Below, piece after piece: positions 11,687 to 22,918 of a stretch of DNA of 64,000 nt (position 1 is its first letter; each line of letters starts with the position of its first letter). Below the pieces are notes generated by a model. The model was given only the letters and a program-made list of their open reading frames with translations. It made no database searches and was not told the origin of the DNA. The position numbers and the translations under genes were made by a program. The DNA comes from Monilinia fructicola (lineage: Eukaryota > Ascomycota > Leotiomycetes > Helotiales > Sclerotiniaceae). The stretch spans positions 930,001-994,000 of the forward strand of contig VICG01000010.1 of NCBI GenBank assembly GCA_008692225.1, given 5' to 3'.

Positions 11687-12287
11687 GAAGAAGAAAGTTT
11701 TAAAAGTAGTTTTGAGGATGATGGGCGGGGCCTGGGAGGAATGAATGACGTGTATTAAATAGCATACTCCTGGCAAATATACCAATAAGACCTTTGTTTC
11801 AACCCGTACTTTCTGAACTTGGATATTAACTTTGCCCTATTTTCCTCCTCGTCCTAAATATCTCAGTTTCCGAAAACAGCTACCATGTACTTCGGGCATT
11901 TAGGGGGTTCACTTTAACTGTTTATCCCAACTCTTCCGTCCCAGATACTTCCTGAGAAAATCACTGAAGGCCTATTCATCATCGCCCAAGCATGGAAAGC
12001 ACACGGATATTCGAAATCATGCTGTATCATCCTCATTCCTTACAATTCGGAGTTTCTGGAATATTGAGCATCACAAAGGCATGAGTTGGAAACACCATTC
12101 TGTTACTAAATCCTGATGTTTCTATATGGTATGTTGTGTTATGTTGCTAGTGCAAAGACCTATCCCACGCGCCTCAAACTCCTCATAAGGATTGCTCCGC
12201 TCCGCTGCTTATCAAGAAATAGACCAAAGAATTAATTCCTCCCCCTAAGCTGTTCTGGGTAAAAAGTAGAAGATGAATGACCATCGC
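11687..12287. other. Convergent 3' intergenic region (PDB1 and ATG3)
   Basis: Lies between two genes that end towards each other. Contains their 3' UTRs and presumably poly(A) signals; no ORF or RNA gene supported. Confidence 0.6.
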
Positions 12288-13500
12288 TTAAACCCCCATA
12301 GTGAAATCGTGCTCAATACCGGGTGTCACACTTGCCATGAACTATGATTATATTAGCATCTCCAGACAATGTGTGTATACAGAGGTCCTTACCTTTAGGA
12401 AGACAACAAGATACTGATCTACACGAATAGCAACTTCTTCCTCCTCGCTAGCAAAATCTTGGTCGTGTTGTAAAACCTCCCACTCATCATTGCCGTTCCC
12501 ACCAGCCTTCATACCTTCCACAACAGCCTTCTTATCACTAATTTTGGTCTTTTCAAAATCATCGACTAGACCCTCCATGCCAGTATCTTTAGCTCCAGGT
12601 ACTGTCTTGCCTTGTCTTTGTTTCTCTCGTCGAAGTTTCAAGGCTGCATCTGCGCGGTCTAATAGAGTCTTCATGACACTGGCATGCTTGCAGGGGTGGA
12701 TGGAGGCCATCTTGATGTTATTGCTAAAGTATGGGAAGTCTTCTAATGTAACTGTTTTGTCTTTATAGTCTCCTACGATATCTTCCATCATAAGATGCGG
12801 TGGAAGTGGCTGGGAGCTTGAAAGGTATCCTGAAAGATAGAGTCGAGGAGTTCGATAATAGGGGGTGTATGCTATGTAAATAGTATATGTTCGACGAGAT
12901 CTAGTTCGCAATTCTTTAGTGTTTGGCTATGCACAGAATACTCTTTTCAGTATACAAAGGAAAGACTCACGAGCTCGCATTATCAGCCTTGGGATCACGA
13001 ATAATGGCTTCCTCATCATCTTCCTCGTCCTCCATGTCTGGAATATCATCCTCATCATCTTCCCTTTCACCCATCTCACCACTCTCGTCCACTGTTCTCA
13101 CATCCCTTACTCGCGCTTCTTGACTGGCGGCCAATCCTCCAGTTCTCAACCAGCCATCTTCATCATCACCGGCCGAATGAGGGCCGGCACCTCTGAAATC
13201 CTCTCCATCTCCAACAACAGTTTCATCGTGACCCGCTTCACCTGCAAAATCATCGTCAAGTCTACGATGACAGGGTACGCCACGTGTGACAAGAAACTGC
13301 TTGCCAGCTGGTAGGTAACTGGCGCGCTTGCTTGTTGGTGACGCATCGGCCCATGACCATGTTGGGAACTTGAAGACGAGGTAATCTCCCGCTGCTACAA
13401 ATTCTTCAGGTGTGATTTGTCCGTTGGTGCGAAAGGTGGATGTATTAGATACTGGAGTAAACTCGCGGAGTCGATCCAGAGTACTGTGTATGAAGTTCAT
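12288..13500 (-). CDS. ATG3: Autophagy E2-like conjugating enzyme Atg3
   Basis: Three exons on the minus strand: 13500-12971, 12900-12393 and 12341-12288, giving 363 aa. Intron 1 (12970-12901, GTGAGT, phase 2) joins DNAS to [13 protein letters not shown]; intron 2 (12392-12342, GTAAGG, phase 0) joins VVFLK to [17 protein letters not shown], the expected Atg3 C-terminus. The start [18 protein letters not shown] is the amphipathic membrane-sensing helix. An acidic flexible insertion of about 60 residues follows the N-terminal domain. The catalytic cysteine sits in IHPCKHA. Atg3 takes Atg8 from Atg7 and transfers it to phosphatidylethanolamine on the phagophore. Length and all motifs are normal and the frame is intact. 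Confidence 0.95.
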
Positions 13501-14275
13501 GATGGCGGGGTTGTATGCTCTGATGTTGAGTGGGGTCTCAAGGGTATCGCAAGGGGGCTATCTTGATTTAGTTTGAGGTATGTCCCTGTTGTATGGCTTT
13601 GTTTATATTTTGAGGGGTTTGGAAGCTTGAATGCAAGCTGGACTTTATAAGAATGTGGACTCTTATTAAGTGCGTTGAGTGAATGGCTGTGTGGACGATA
13701 AGTAGCCTTATGAAGACGCTCTTATCGATAAAGCCGATAGATAACTGTGGCACGTGCTTGGGAACGGTGAATAATGATCAATTCTGGTTCATGTGATCTT
13801 GGCCGGCCTTGTATCGAATATACCTAGTATCTATCATCATTAACTGGCAACATGCACACTTCTCCTTTTCCATTTTGGATTTTTGTGTTATAGATTACAA
13901 GATCCATGCGGCTCCATAAACCACCGTCGAGCTTTTGTTGTAGTCTCTATGTTTACACAGTTCAGCCATGGTATAGTAAATACGTTGCGCAGAAGACTAT
14001 GAACCTCTCTCATATCCGGAGGACAAGGAATCCCCGGGGCCACTTGATTCACCGAATTTGTATGGTATACTGAGTCCTTCTCAGTACAATGAATCCCTTC
14101 ATCTCAGCAAGCTATTATAGTTGCAGAAATTTGAAAAGAGTGGATTTTGAATCAGGTATATCTCTTCCTCAAGTTACCTTGACACGCGCTTCAGACCTGG
14201 CAATATTTGCCCGAGAATATTATGTATATTGAAAGTCCTGAGTGACAAGAGAGCTATGCGCTGTGTTATTGTTGG
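13501..14275. other. Intergenic region upstream of ATG3
   Basis: Carries the ATG3 promoter side and the 3' flank of the CCDC97-like gene. No supported ORF. Confidence 0.55.
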
Positions 14276-15095
14276 TCAGAAATCTTGTATTCCAGTCTCT
14301 CCACCAACTGTTTCCTCAGTATCTTCCTCCCCTACCCACTCCGGCTCTTCATCCTCGAACCATCGTTCTTCAACGTCCCTATTTTCAATTTCATCCCATT
14401 CCCCGCCCGCATCTATGTGTTCATAATCGAAATCTAGATCTTCCCCCTTGAGAAATTTAAGTGTCATTTCGAACTTCCATCTCTCGAAGCCCTCCTCCTT
14501 ACTTTGCGGTACTTCGTCTGGGTCCTCAGGTAAAACTTCACCATTTTGGCCTCTTGCATAACTTAGATATGGAACTCCATGATTTTGCTCAATGCGCCCG
14601 GCACTTTTATCTTCATCCTGCGAGGACGAAGCAGGATTCCCTTTTAACGCAGCAAGTTTCGCTTCTGATCGATATAGATCTGCTTCCAACACGCCTGATA
14701 AAATATTTAGTATAATCAGAAGAATCAAAAGAGATTGATTTTACTGAAAAAAGCCGCCTACCAGAATAACCCTTTGCTTTTCCGTCTGCTTCTCTCTCCG
14801 CAGCAGACTGAAACCTCCTAATGCATCGGTCATATAGTAACGGATCTGAATAGAATTAGTTCTCATAATTCCAGCTTTCTTCGATATAGCCAAATTGACC
14901 TGCAAGTTCTAGGTCCGGAGCTGTGAAATACGATGGATGGCGATCGAGATATAATTTCCTACGATTCTTGACCTGAATTCGGGCTGTACGTTCTGCAGAG
15001 TCTTGTGTTTGTGGCTCTGGTATGTTAGGCTCTCTATGAGGCATGACGATAGGCTGGATGTTGTGGGGATCTGGTTGAATGGATTCTGAAGTCAT
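14276..15095 (-). CDS. CCDC97-like conserved protein (DUF2052 type)
   Basis: Exons 15095-14900, 14845-14762 and 14694-14276 encode 232 aa. Both introns (14899-14846 and 14761-14695) are phase 1 and their removal gives the continuous motif ELADPLLYDRCIRRFQ then GYSGVLEADLYRSE. The family hallmark is a basic NRRKLYLDRHPSYF block, a LYDR-type helix and, near the C-terminus, a FLKGEDLDFDYEHID segment followed by a very acidic tail (EERWFEDEEPEW). In animals CCDC97 associates with SF3b of the U2 snRNP, so a nuclear splicing role is plausible here but is inference. The family call rests on these motifs; no frameshift is seen. Confidence 0.75.
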
Positions 15096-15428
15096 GCGTA
15101 AGAAATTCCAGTGGCGGAATTGGTTGAGTATTCGTTTGTTTGCCAGATTATGAGGCTACGTATGGTTCTTGTGCACAATAGTCAGGTTACCAGACATGTA
15201 ATCTGATTTACGATGATTCGATATATGAGATTTAGATGCGTTGTGAATGTCCAAAAGTTGTTGCTAATTGCGCTCAGTCATCGTGGCGATGATGCATTTA
15301 TGAGTACCTAGCCTCGGTTATATTTCCACCATTGTCAATTTGTATATGCAATACTGCTGGCCAACATATAAATTTCAATAATCTGCGTTTCACAGTAAAT
15401 TGATACAATATCCCTTAAATTCTTCAAT
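15096..15428. promoter_or_regulatory. Divergent promoter region
   Basis: 333 bases between the start of the minus-strand CCDC97-like gene and the plus-strand phosphatase gene; must hold both promoters. No specific element recognised. Confidence 0.5.
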
Positions 15429-16382
15429 ATGGCTACGACTTTTCATGAAAGAGCACTTGAGCCTCCGTTCATAACCGTCGAAGGTATTCCCAACTTTCGA
15501 GATCTGGGTGGATATCCTCTCGCATCGGAACCAAATTCGCATTCCGTAAGACAAGGAATTGTCTATCGTTGTGGCGAGCCTCAAAGAGTTACTGCAAATG
15601 GGATAAGCACTATGCAACAGCTTGGAATCACTCATATCTACGATTTGAGATCTCAGGATGAGCTAAATAAAAATGCCGCCGCTGGTAGGGGGGGAGTGGT
15701 CGAGTGGGAAGGCTGCCAGCGGGTATTTGCGCCCGTATTTCTGGAGCAGGATTATAGCCCGGAGAAAATCGCCATTAGATTTAGGGATTATGCTTCGAAG
15801 GGAACTGAAGTAAGTTTTCTTGGGCTACAAGCTGTGGAGAGAAAAGTATAACTAAATGGTATTCGGAAGGGCTTCACAAGGGCGTATACAGACATACTAA
15901 ACAACGCCCCTACCTCGTACCGGACTATCCTCCTTCACCTTGCAAACGAACCTTCCAAACCCTTGATAGTCCACTGTACTGCTGGTAAAGATAGAACCGG
16001 TGTTCTTTGCGCATTGATCTTATCACTATGCGGAGTGGATGATGAGGTTGTGGCTCGGGAGTATAGTCTCACAGAATTTGGGCTCCCGCAAGAGTGGAAG
16101 GCCGGAATCATTAAGCATTTAATGGAGCACCCAGCCATTAAAGATGATCATGAAGGGGCAGCAAATTTAATCAGCTCCAAGTATGTAATCCCCTTTGAGG
16201 AACATATGTTACTAACAAAAGCTAGAGCTGAGAATATGCTCGCCACCCTTAAGATGCTCCGTGAGAAGTTTGGCGGGCCAGAAGGATATGTAATAGAGAA
16301 ATGTGGTCTTACGATTGAGGAAGTAGACAAGATTCGCAAGAACTTGATCATAGAATGCCCCGCTGTTCACAGAGTCTCTTAG
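15429..16382 (+). CDS. Tyrosine phosphatase family protein (Y_phosphatase3/IphP type)
   Basis: Exons 15429-15809 and 15870-16382 (intron 15810-15869, phase 0) encode 297 aa. The N-terminal motif IPNFRDLGGYP and the RCGEP segment are typical of this family, followed by the THIYDLRSQDE strand. The active-site loop is HCTAGKDRTG, a C(x)5R motif with the catalytic Cys and Arg present; the splice joins KGTE to GFTRAYTDIL just upstream of it. Such proteins hydrolyse phosphotyrosine or phosphoinositides in vitro; the substrate here is unknown. No signal peptide or membrane segment is visible, so it is probably cytosolic. Frame intact. Confidence 0.88.
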
Positions 16383-16564
16383 AAGAATACTAAAACCTCT
16401 TCTCGAGGAACATCATTTAACACGTGATATATTCGCTTAACGTTTCCTTGGAGCTTTGATGTCGAAGGTGCAACTGAGAATTTTCATCTACTTAGGGACC
16501 CCACGGTTTTTATCAACCACCCTCACATATCTTCTTTCAGTACCTCAATTGAGTTGTTTTTACC

Positions 16565-17834
16565 ATGAATACCTCTTCAAGATGTCCGAATCTACTCGCA
16601 TCTGGGTCAGCTTATGCAAAGTCCTTTCTTAACCAAGTACCTTCGCGATCTTTCTCGTCGACTCCCCCACAAAATGCACGAAGAGCTACCAGAGCAAGGC
16701 GGTCGCTCTTCAGGTGGCTCGGCACACAAGGAGAGAACTTTAGAAATCCTTTACAGAACTCAACAAATTACTTGAGCGCTTATAACAACGATGGTAAATT
16801 GAAGAGAGTTCTAGAGGCTACAGCGGATGCAAAGAAGGATGGCGGCCCAAACTCCGAAAGTCAAAATGAGCCCGATGCGGATGGCAACAAGAAATTACCG
16901 CCAACAACTTCGAGAGATATGCTTCCATTCCCGGGCAATCGGAAGTTCATGAGTCAACCCGTTTTGAGTGAAGAACTGCGAGAGCTCATTTGGTCAAGAA
17001 TCATGCAGGATGCTAGGTCAGTGAGGGAAGTGAGTGCCGAACTTGGAGTCGAAATGAGTCGCGTTGGGGCAGTTGTGCGTTTGAAGGAGATAGAAAAAGA
17101 ATGGGAACGAGTGGTATGTCTGCAATCTTTTATTTTACGCCCTAACATACTTTATGATGATTTATAAAATTCGATTAGTCTTTAAGACAACTACATGGTT
17201 ACAAAATTATGCATGCGAGCCTCTCTGAAAGTCATTCATATATGTTTTTAACTTGAATATTTTTCAAGCCTAGAGCTAATAATCATCATCATGACAGGGA
17301 AAACCTCTTGCAAGACCATACGCGGACGCTGTTATGTCAATGGTTCCCTTGACTCACATAAACCGAGATGGGAAAACTACACATGAATCAATCAATGATC
17401 TACCCATTCACGTAGCCACAGGACAACAGATTTTCCATCCCACTTCAGAATCTAGACATTTCACACGAGAGGATGCTGCGAAGATTTTTGATGAGAACCT
17501 TCTTCCTGCAGATAAAAGAATACCACACCCCGAATTGATTGAGATGCATAAAGACTTTAATGCTGGATTGTCCCGAGAAGAAAGGATTGCGCGACAAGAT
17601 GCAAGAAATGCCGCAGAAGATCGAGAGAGACAACGCATAGCTGAGCGCAAAGCAAAGGAAGAGGCCAAGATAATGAAAGTCAATACCCCCCGATGGGAAT
17701 TCAGAATTAAGGACATCAATGTTGATGATATTGGTAAAGACGGTAGAGGTGCTCAAGGAACCGGCTGGAGGTACGGAAGGCCGTTGATGGACAGAAAGAG
17801 AGGACAGGTCAAGATTCCTACAAGCGTCCAATAA
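16565..17834 (+). CDS. bot1: Mitochondrial small-subunit ribosomal protein mS45 (Bot1/eukaryotic mitochondrial regulator)
   Basis: Exons 16565-17113 and 17298-17834 (intron 17114-17297, 184 nt, phase 0) give 361 aa. The first 40 residues are Ser/Arg-rich with no acids, a mitochondrial presequence. The family core begins RRSLFRWLGTQGENFRNPL, includes the helix-turn-helix-like stretch VREVSAELGVEMSRVGAVV and continues across the splice (KEWERV to GKPLARPYADAVMSM). The C-terminal part is an Arg/Glu-rich coiled helix followed by WRYGRPLMDRKRGQVKIP, all typical of fungal Bot1-domain proteins. It acts in the mitoribosome small subunit and is needed for mitochondrial translation. The frame is intact; the start gives the only sensible presequence. 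Confidence 0.87.
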
Positions 17835-18884
17835 TGATTTTGAGAGCTTTATCTTGTACGTTCATGGAGTTCTGAGGCCGGGGGTTATTATCATGACATT
17901 AGCGATCATAATTGAGCGCATTCCTGTACATTATCTTCTTGTACGATACCAAACTTGGAGGATTAAAGGATTTACATATTCTTTCAGATGTATTGAAAGA
18001 AAAACTATTACATCTCGAGCATTCAGATGTAGGTCCTTGACGAATTCTGCGAGGATATCATTTCCTAACTACCTAGGTACTTTCTTCCTATTGATAAGAT
18101 ATTGTCATTATTGGTAGATCAAATATAGATGCAGGTGCAAAGGTCCGAAATTGTTGTTGGCCCTACGTATATTTTGTACCTAATTTTCAAACGATTAGAC
18201 CTGGGTGAGAAGAGGGAGAGGGAGAGTGAGAGTGAGAGTGAGAGTGAGAGGGGGAGGGGGAGGGAGAGTGAGATGAGACAATCGAATAGTTTCCCTCCAG
18301 CCTCAACAATCAAATAATCTTTACAAAGGTTTAAAATTAAGTCTTGCGTTTCCAGTTCCATATATGATTAAATTCGTTCATCGCATGGTCCCTTCACCCT
18401 TCACCATCATCATCATCATCATCATACCGTAAGATCTTGGTTGTTTGATTAGAATCTCCAGCTGTACCTGTATCATACTCATTCACACCTACCTAGTTAT
18501 TTTTTTTCTCTCGAGCTTTTAAATTTTTTTCGCTTAGTAACCCTAATAACGCCTAGTGTGGGTTTGAGTCGCGGTGCCTATGTTTGTCGTGGATACAAAA
18601 GGGCCTGATAAATCCCAGAGGTTCCCGCAGACGAAACGCGACTCTGGAACCTCCAGCTGCTTTTTTTTTCGACTTCAACTTATGCCTAAAATCGAAGGCC
18701 AAAAGACTAATTATCTACACAACATCACGTGTTTATCAAACAACTATACCCATCATTCTCGAGTTTCTTCAACAACAACATCAACCAGCTCAGAAAATTG
18801 AGTAATTTTCCATATTATATCCAAGTCTTTGATTGAGATTTTTGCATTTAATTTCATCCATCTTCTTCTTTCAAAACATTCACA
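17835..18884. other. Intergenic region with GA-rich and CAT microsatellites
   Basis: Holds a purine tract of GAGAGT/GAGAGG units at about 18210-18274 and an ATC/CAT run at about 18402-18424, then C/T-rich and T-rich leader sequence before NCB2. No gene supported. Confidence 0.6.
18210..18274. repeat. GAGAGTGA-type purine microsatellite
   Basis: Imperfect tandem of GAGAGT and GAGGGA hexamers, an almost pure purine strand; lies about 650 bases upstream of NCB2. Confidence 0.9.
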
Positions 18885-21489
18885 ATGTCAGACAGGGAAT
18901 TTTCAAGTAAGTCAAGTGAATGTTATTCTTAAGCACGTGATCAGGTACTTCGAAAGTGAATTGGAGAACAGAAGAACAGAAGATCTTTTGAGCAAGCTGT
19001 CCAAGAGATTCTCTCCAGATGTGTCTTTGATTTCAGTAGTCAAAGATCAAATTTCTGGCTTCGGGTCTATCAGATACTTCAACCTCGAATCATCATGCCA
19101 ACCTACTGCGATAACGCAAATCTCTGTGCTTCCTTCCTTCTTTTTTATATTGCCCCATATTCTTCAGGAAGCTAAAGATTCATAACTAACACACTTTATT
19201 CATAGGCAATGATGATCTATCTCTTCCAAAAGGTAATACTTCTTTCTTTCTCTTTAAAATTTATCTTCATTTTTATCCGTAACCATGGACAACGATGGCA
19301 GTTGCTCTTCCCGCGCAAGGCAGATGAGCACAGCACCAATCCTCTCCGGTGTCTATGGTATGTCCTGGAATCCTATATTATCAACATCATCACGCAAAGA
19401 ATGCATTCAAAGTCGGAAATCAGACTTTATTTCTGCCATTAAACAGACGAAATCGTCAACTGCTTCAGAGGCTTCATATTTTCAATTCGAGGGGCCAGAT
19501 CGTTACCATGGCGACTTGTATTTGACTCATCATCTATCTTCATTCTTATACCATAAGTCACCTTATATGTATAAGAAGCAGACTTTATTGGCAAAAGCTG
19601 CGGCACCTATCCCCAATAGATCATCAAGTCTAGCTTTCAGAACACCACCCAAGAATCCGAAGAAAATGGGTTCGATTCAAAAATCTCTACCATCTTTATC
19701 TGACGCATCTGGTCCCCCCGAGTTCTCGTGCAGTTTTAGATTTGGTCACAAGCATCTTGAACATGTGCAGAAAGTACTGGAAGATATCCGAATTTGGCAC
19801 AAAGAGGTCTCTATGTCAATTTCAAGATCACACAGTGGAGTTCCCAAGGGTCTCAGTCAATGCAATGTCAACATCGTGCAATCACGAGATTCTCATGAAG
19901 AACAGGCATGTCCTCTTGAAAGTACATTGATGGATCCTCTACGACAAGACCCTTGGAGTGCTCAAGTCTTCACTGGAGGCTACAAAACCCCTCGAAGATA
20001 TACTTCTAGGTCATATTCTCCTAGATCCAACATTCCTCCTACCTGGAATATTAATCCTATTCCATCCAGTATCTATAAACCAAAAGCGGCACCTAATATT
20101 GGGACTCGACGAAGCCCTCGACCAATGCCTAGTCCAAGAAAATCCAGCCTTGGTGCCACAATTGTACCACGTCGAAGAAATGCCGTCAGAGGTAGAATTC
20201 TTCCAAAACCAGTCTCTGTTATCTGTCCACCCATGAAACCGCATTCATATAAAGCACGACTAACAGGAAGAAGCTCTCCTGACAATACCTATGTTGGTGA
20301 CCATATTGGGTATCACGGAGATTGCGAAAGCACTTTCGCCGGCAGAGAGGAGAACACCAAAATTGACACTATTCACTCCCCAGCTGCTGCATTTGCATAT
20401 TTAGAACTCTCCACTGGTTTGCAAGACCAACCAAGCCAAGATTCAAAGGGTCCAATTCGCGAAGGTGGACTTCCTCATAGCGAAACCGTGATTAGGCTTT
20501 CCGCAAGGCATTCAAGTCTGCAAGTTAGCGAGCCAGCTTTTGAATCACCACCTTGGCAGGGCAGTGAGGAAGAAGATATGGCTCGGAATCATATTGCTTT
20601 TGTACATTCGGCATTGCGAGACTTGGTACCTTTTGAAGTTTCCGGCTACCTTTACAGAGTTTCACAATCACCTGAAAACTCCGATGTTTCCTTAGAAGGC
20701 TTGCTACATGACTTAGCAGTCATGAAACCGTCATTCAAAAAGTCTACTTCTGGTTATCAATCTTCCGAAACCCTTGGGCAGGGTGGATGTTATGGTCTCG
20801 GAAAATAACTTCTACTTAAAATAATTCTACACTGGAAACTCGCCACTGCGATTTTTGAGTACAGTCAATGCCACGAAGGCTTGGGCTCTAGATACGGCAA
20901 TCTAATTGCAACCCCGATCCGCTCAAGAGTTGGCTTTGAACTCCGTCAACCATTGTATTTTTTATCAAATTATTTTATTTTCATTTCCAGACACTCACTA
21001 ACCCTTGGACTGCCTAGCAACCGTTCAAAAGATAGTAACCGAAATCCTTCCAGCCAGCTCCGGTCTTGCTTTTGGTAAAGACGCCCGCGATCTTTTAATA
21101 GAATGCTGCGTCGAATTCATCACGCTCATCTCATCGGAAGCAAACGAAATCTCTGAAAAGGAAAGCAAGAAAACTATTGCGTGTGAACATATCACGAAGG
21201 CCTTGGAACAGTTGGGCTTCGGAGAATACGTTAAGGATATCGTAGATGTGGCAAGCGAGCATAAGGAGCAGTTGAAGGTATTGTTCTTTAAATTTCCTCC
21301 TTTTCACGAAATTGCTCTTCTGGGAGTTAAAAGAAAGAATTGAAAAACTACGGTATAAATGCTAATCAAGCGAAATTATAGGGAAGAGAGAAGAAAGCAA
21401 ATAAACTCGAACAATCGGGTCTCACCCCAGAACAATTATTGGCAATGCAGGAAGAAGCCTTTAGAGATGCGGCGCAACGTCATGGTTGA
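18885..21489 (+). CDS. NCB2: Negative cofactor 2 beta subunit (Dr1/NC2-beta)
   Basis: Four exons: 18885-18906 (22 nt), 19206-19232 (27 nt), 21018-21277 and 21382-21489, total 138 aa. The first two tiny exons encode MSDREF then SNDDLSLPK, which splices onto ATVQKIVTEILP; this matches the conserved NDDDL(S/T)xPxAxxxK start of Dr1 proteins and fixes the unusual exon structure. The histone fold covers about residues 18-95 (DARDLLIECCVEFITLISSEAN, KKTIACEHITKALEQLGF) and the C-terminal helix reads SGLTPEQLLAMQEEAFRDAA. With NC2-alpha it binds TBP on DNA and blocks TFIIA/TFIIB recruitment. Intron 1 is 299 nt and intron 2 is 1785 nt, both very long for a fungus; intron 2 contains a separate 507-codon ORF. 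The frame is intact. Confidence 0.9.
19285..20808 (+). CDS. Intact 507-aa ORF nested in NCB2 intron 2, unknown function
   Basis: Uninterrupted ATG-to-TAA frame on the same strand as NCB2, starting 52 nt after the intron-2 donor and ending about 210 nt before its acceptor. The ATG is in a good context (ACCATGG). No domain is recognised. The protein is basic and Ser/Pro/Arg-rich, with an SP/RS-like centre (TPRRYTSRSYSPRSN, RRSPRPMPSPRKSS) and a possible globular C-terminal piece with NHIAFVHSALRDLVPFEVSG; no signal peptide or membrane helix. A 1.5-kb open frame is far longer than expected by chance at this base composition. It may be a nested gene with its own promoter, or an alternative first-exon product of the locus; it cannot be an in-frame extension of NCB2 exon 2, which is closed by a stop just after the donor. 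Confidence 0.65.
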   Translation: MDNDGSCSSRARQMSTAPILSGVYGMSWNPILSTSSRKECIQSRKSDFISAIKQTKSSTASEASYFQFEGPDRYHGDLYLTHHLSSFLYHKSPYMYKKQTLLAKAAAPIPNRSSSLAFRTPPKNPKKMGSIQKSLPSLSDASGPPEFSCSFRFGHKHLEHVQKVLEDIRIWHKEVSMSISRSHSGVPKGLSQCNVNIVQSRDSHEEQACPLESTLMDPLRQDPWSAQVFTGGYKTPRRYTSRSYSPRSNIPPTWNINPIPSSIYKPKAAPNIGTRRSPRPMPSPRKSSLGATIVPRRRNAVRGRILPKPVSVICPPMKPHSYKARLTGRSSPDNTYVGDHIGYHGDCESTFAGREENTKIDTIHSPAAAFAYLELSTGLQDQPSQDSKGPIREGGLPHSETVIRLSARHSSLQVSEPAFESPPWQGSEEEDMARNHIAFVHSALRDLVPFEVSGYLYRVSQSPENSDVSLEGLLHDLAVMKPSFKKSTSGYQSSETLGQGGCYGLGK

Positions 21490-22786
21490 TCTTCGTGGTG
21501 TTATTTCTTTTCGTTTTGCTTAAGATCGAGTTCAAGTTCGAACTTCTAGGGATGGGTTGGGGAGTTTTTGGTCTGCATACATGGCTGGCTGGTGGGCGTT
21601 CTCGGTGGGAAACTGGGGCTGGGGAAAGGAACTTTCTCTTCTTTCTTGCTGCTTTATGAAATGGAGGAGGGGAGGTCGAGTGGTTCGTTGGTGAGGATTG
21701 AAGGGCGATGAAGGACGGTGATAGTGGCGGTTGGTACGATAAATTGAGTAGTCACAGTGGTGGTAGCTTTATTACGCTTGTGCTACAGTGCGCGAAACGG
21801 AGAAGAGAAATTATATAAGCGTTGAGCTTAAACTTTCAGCTTTGGGACTGAAATTGTGATTAGTGCGTGGTATTCGAGTAAGACTTATGAGTTGTAACTT
21901 GCGAGTTATAGGGGTAATGGGTAATAGTAATAGGTAATGGGTAACGGGTTACAGGCGAGATTATGCAAGGGGACTGACTCATTGGAATTTATGACTTCCA
22001 GATTGCTACCGCTCGATCGCAACGATCCCCAATCTCTTGTTCCTGATCTTGCTCGTCTGTGTATCAGTCCGTAATTTAACTTCGCCACCAATACTATGAT
22101 ATCTCCAAGTAGGTAGGGTAGGTCGTAACGACTTCTTCGCACATCCATCTCATCTTGCCCTTGGGTGTCTCTTTGTGGAAATCTCGATTCGTGATATGAG
22201 ATACAACTTGATCGACCCCTCTCACCAAATCTCTCTCTACACCACCCAAACAACACGTTCCAATCGAGCCGGCGGACCCACATTAACCATCCTTTCCTTT
22301 CCCTCCCATCCGTTCCCGAACCCAAACACGCGGTGGCTGCGAGCTAGCTATGCAGAGAGACTGGGACGATCAAATTTCCAATGCGTTTTCATGGCTCACT
22401 CAAAGTCCCACGCGCCCGCTCCTTACAGATTCCGGCCCAGACTGTACCGCAAGGGGAGGGGAACGAACCCTCGTGTCACCATTCGGGATGTAATGCAAAA
22501 TCTCCCAGCACAGAATACACTCACTCCCTGCATCCCAAATCCACACCCCCTCAAGTGGTGAAATTGCCGCCCCCCCCCTGCTCCCCCCAACACAAACGCA
22601 TACCCCGATCCCCCCCTTCCTTCCCCGCCGCAAAAATGCATCGGCCCAGCAAGCGCGCCCCGCACCCATTCATGTGTTCATTCGTCGCCGCTCCTCGATC
22701 CCAAGAAAGTATAGAGTTGCCCGAGCCCGCGATGCCGGGACGGATCATCGGGACGGGTCATCTATCTTGGGGTTGCAGCTTCCACA

Positions 22787-22813
22787 GGGCGAGGGGCGAG
22801 GGGCGAGGGGCGA
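22787..22813. repeat. GGGGCGA heptamer tandem
   Basis: Nearly four direct copies of a G-rich 7-mer. Four GGGG runs with short spacers fit a G-quadruplex pattern on the plus strand. Confidence 0.85.
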
Positions 22814-22884
22814 GGTGGGATTCTCGACAGGAGAGCGGTGTGGGCGGAGCCGCGTTTCGAGACGCGGGTATGGATGGATGGATG

Positions 22885-22918
22885 GGTAGGTAGGTAGGTA
22901 GGTAGGTAGGTAGGTGGA
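22885..22918. repeat. GTAG tetranucleotide microsatellite
   Basis: About eight tandem TAGG/GTAG units preceded by GGAT units (about 22868-22884). Confidence 0.9.
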
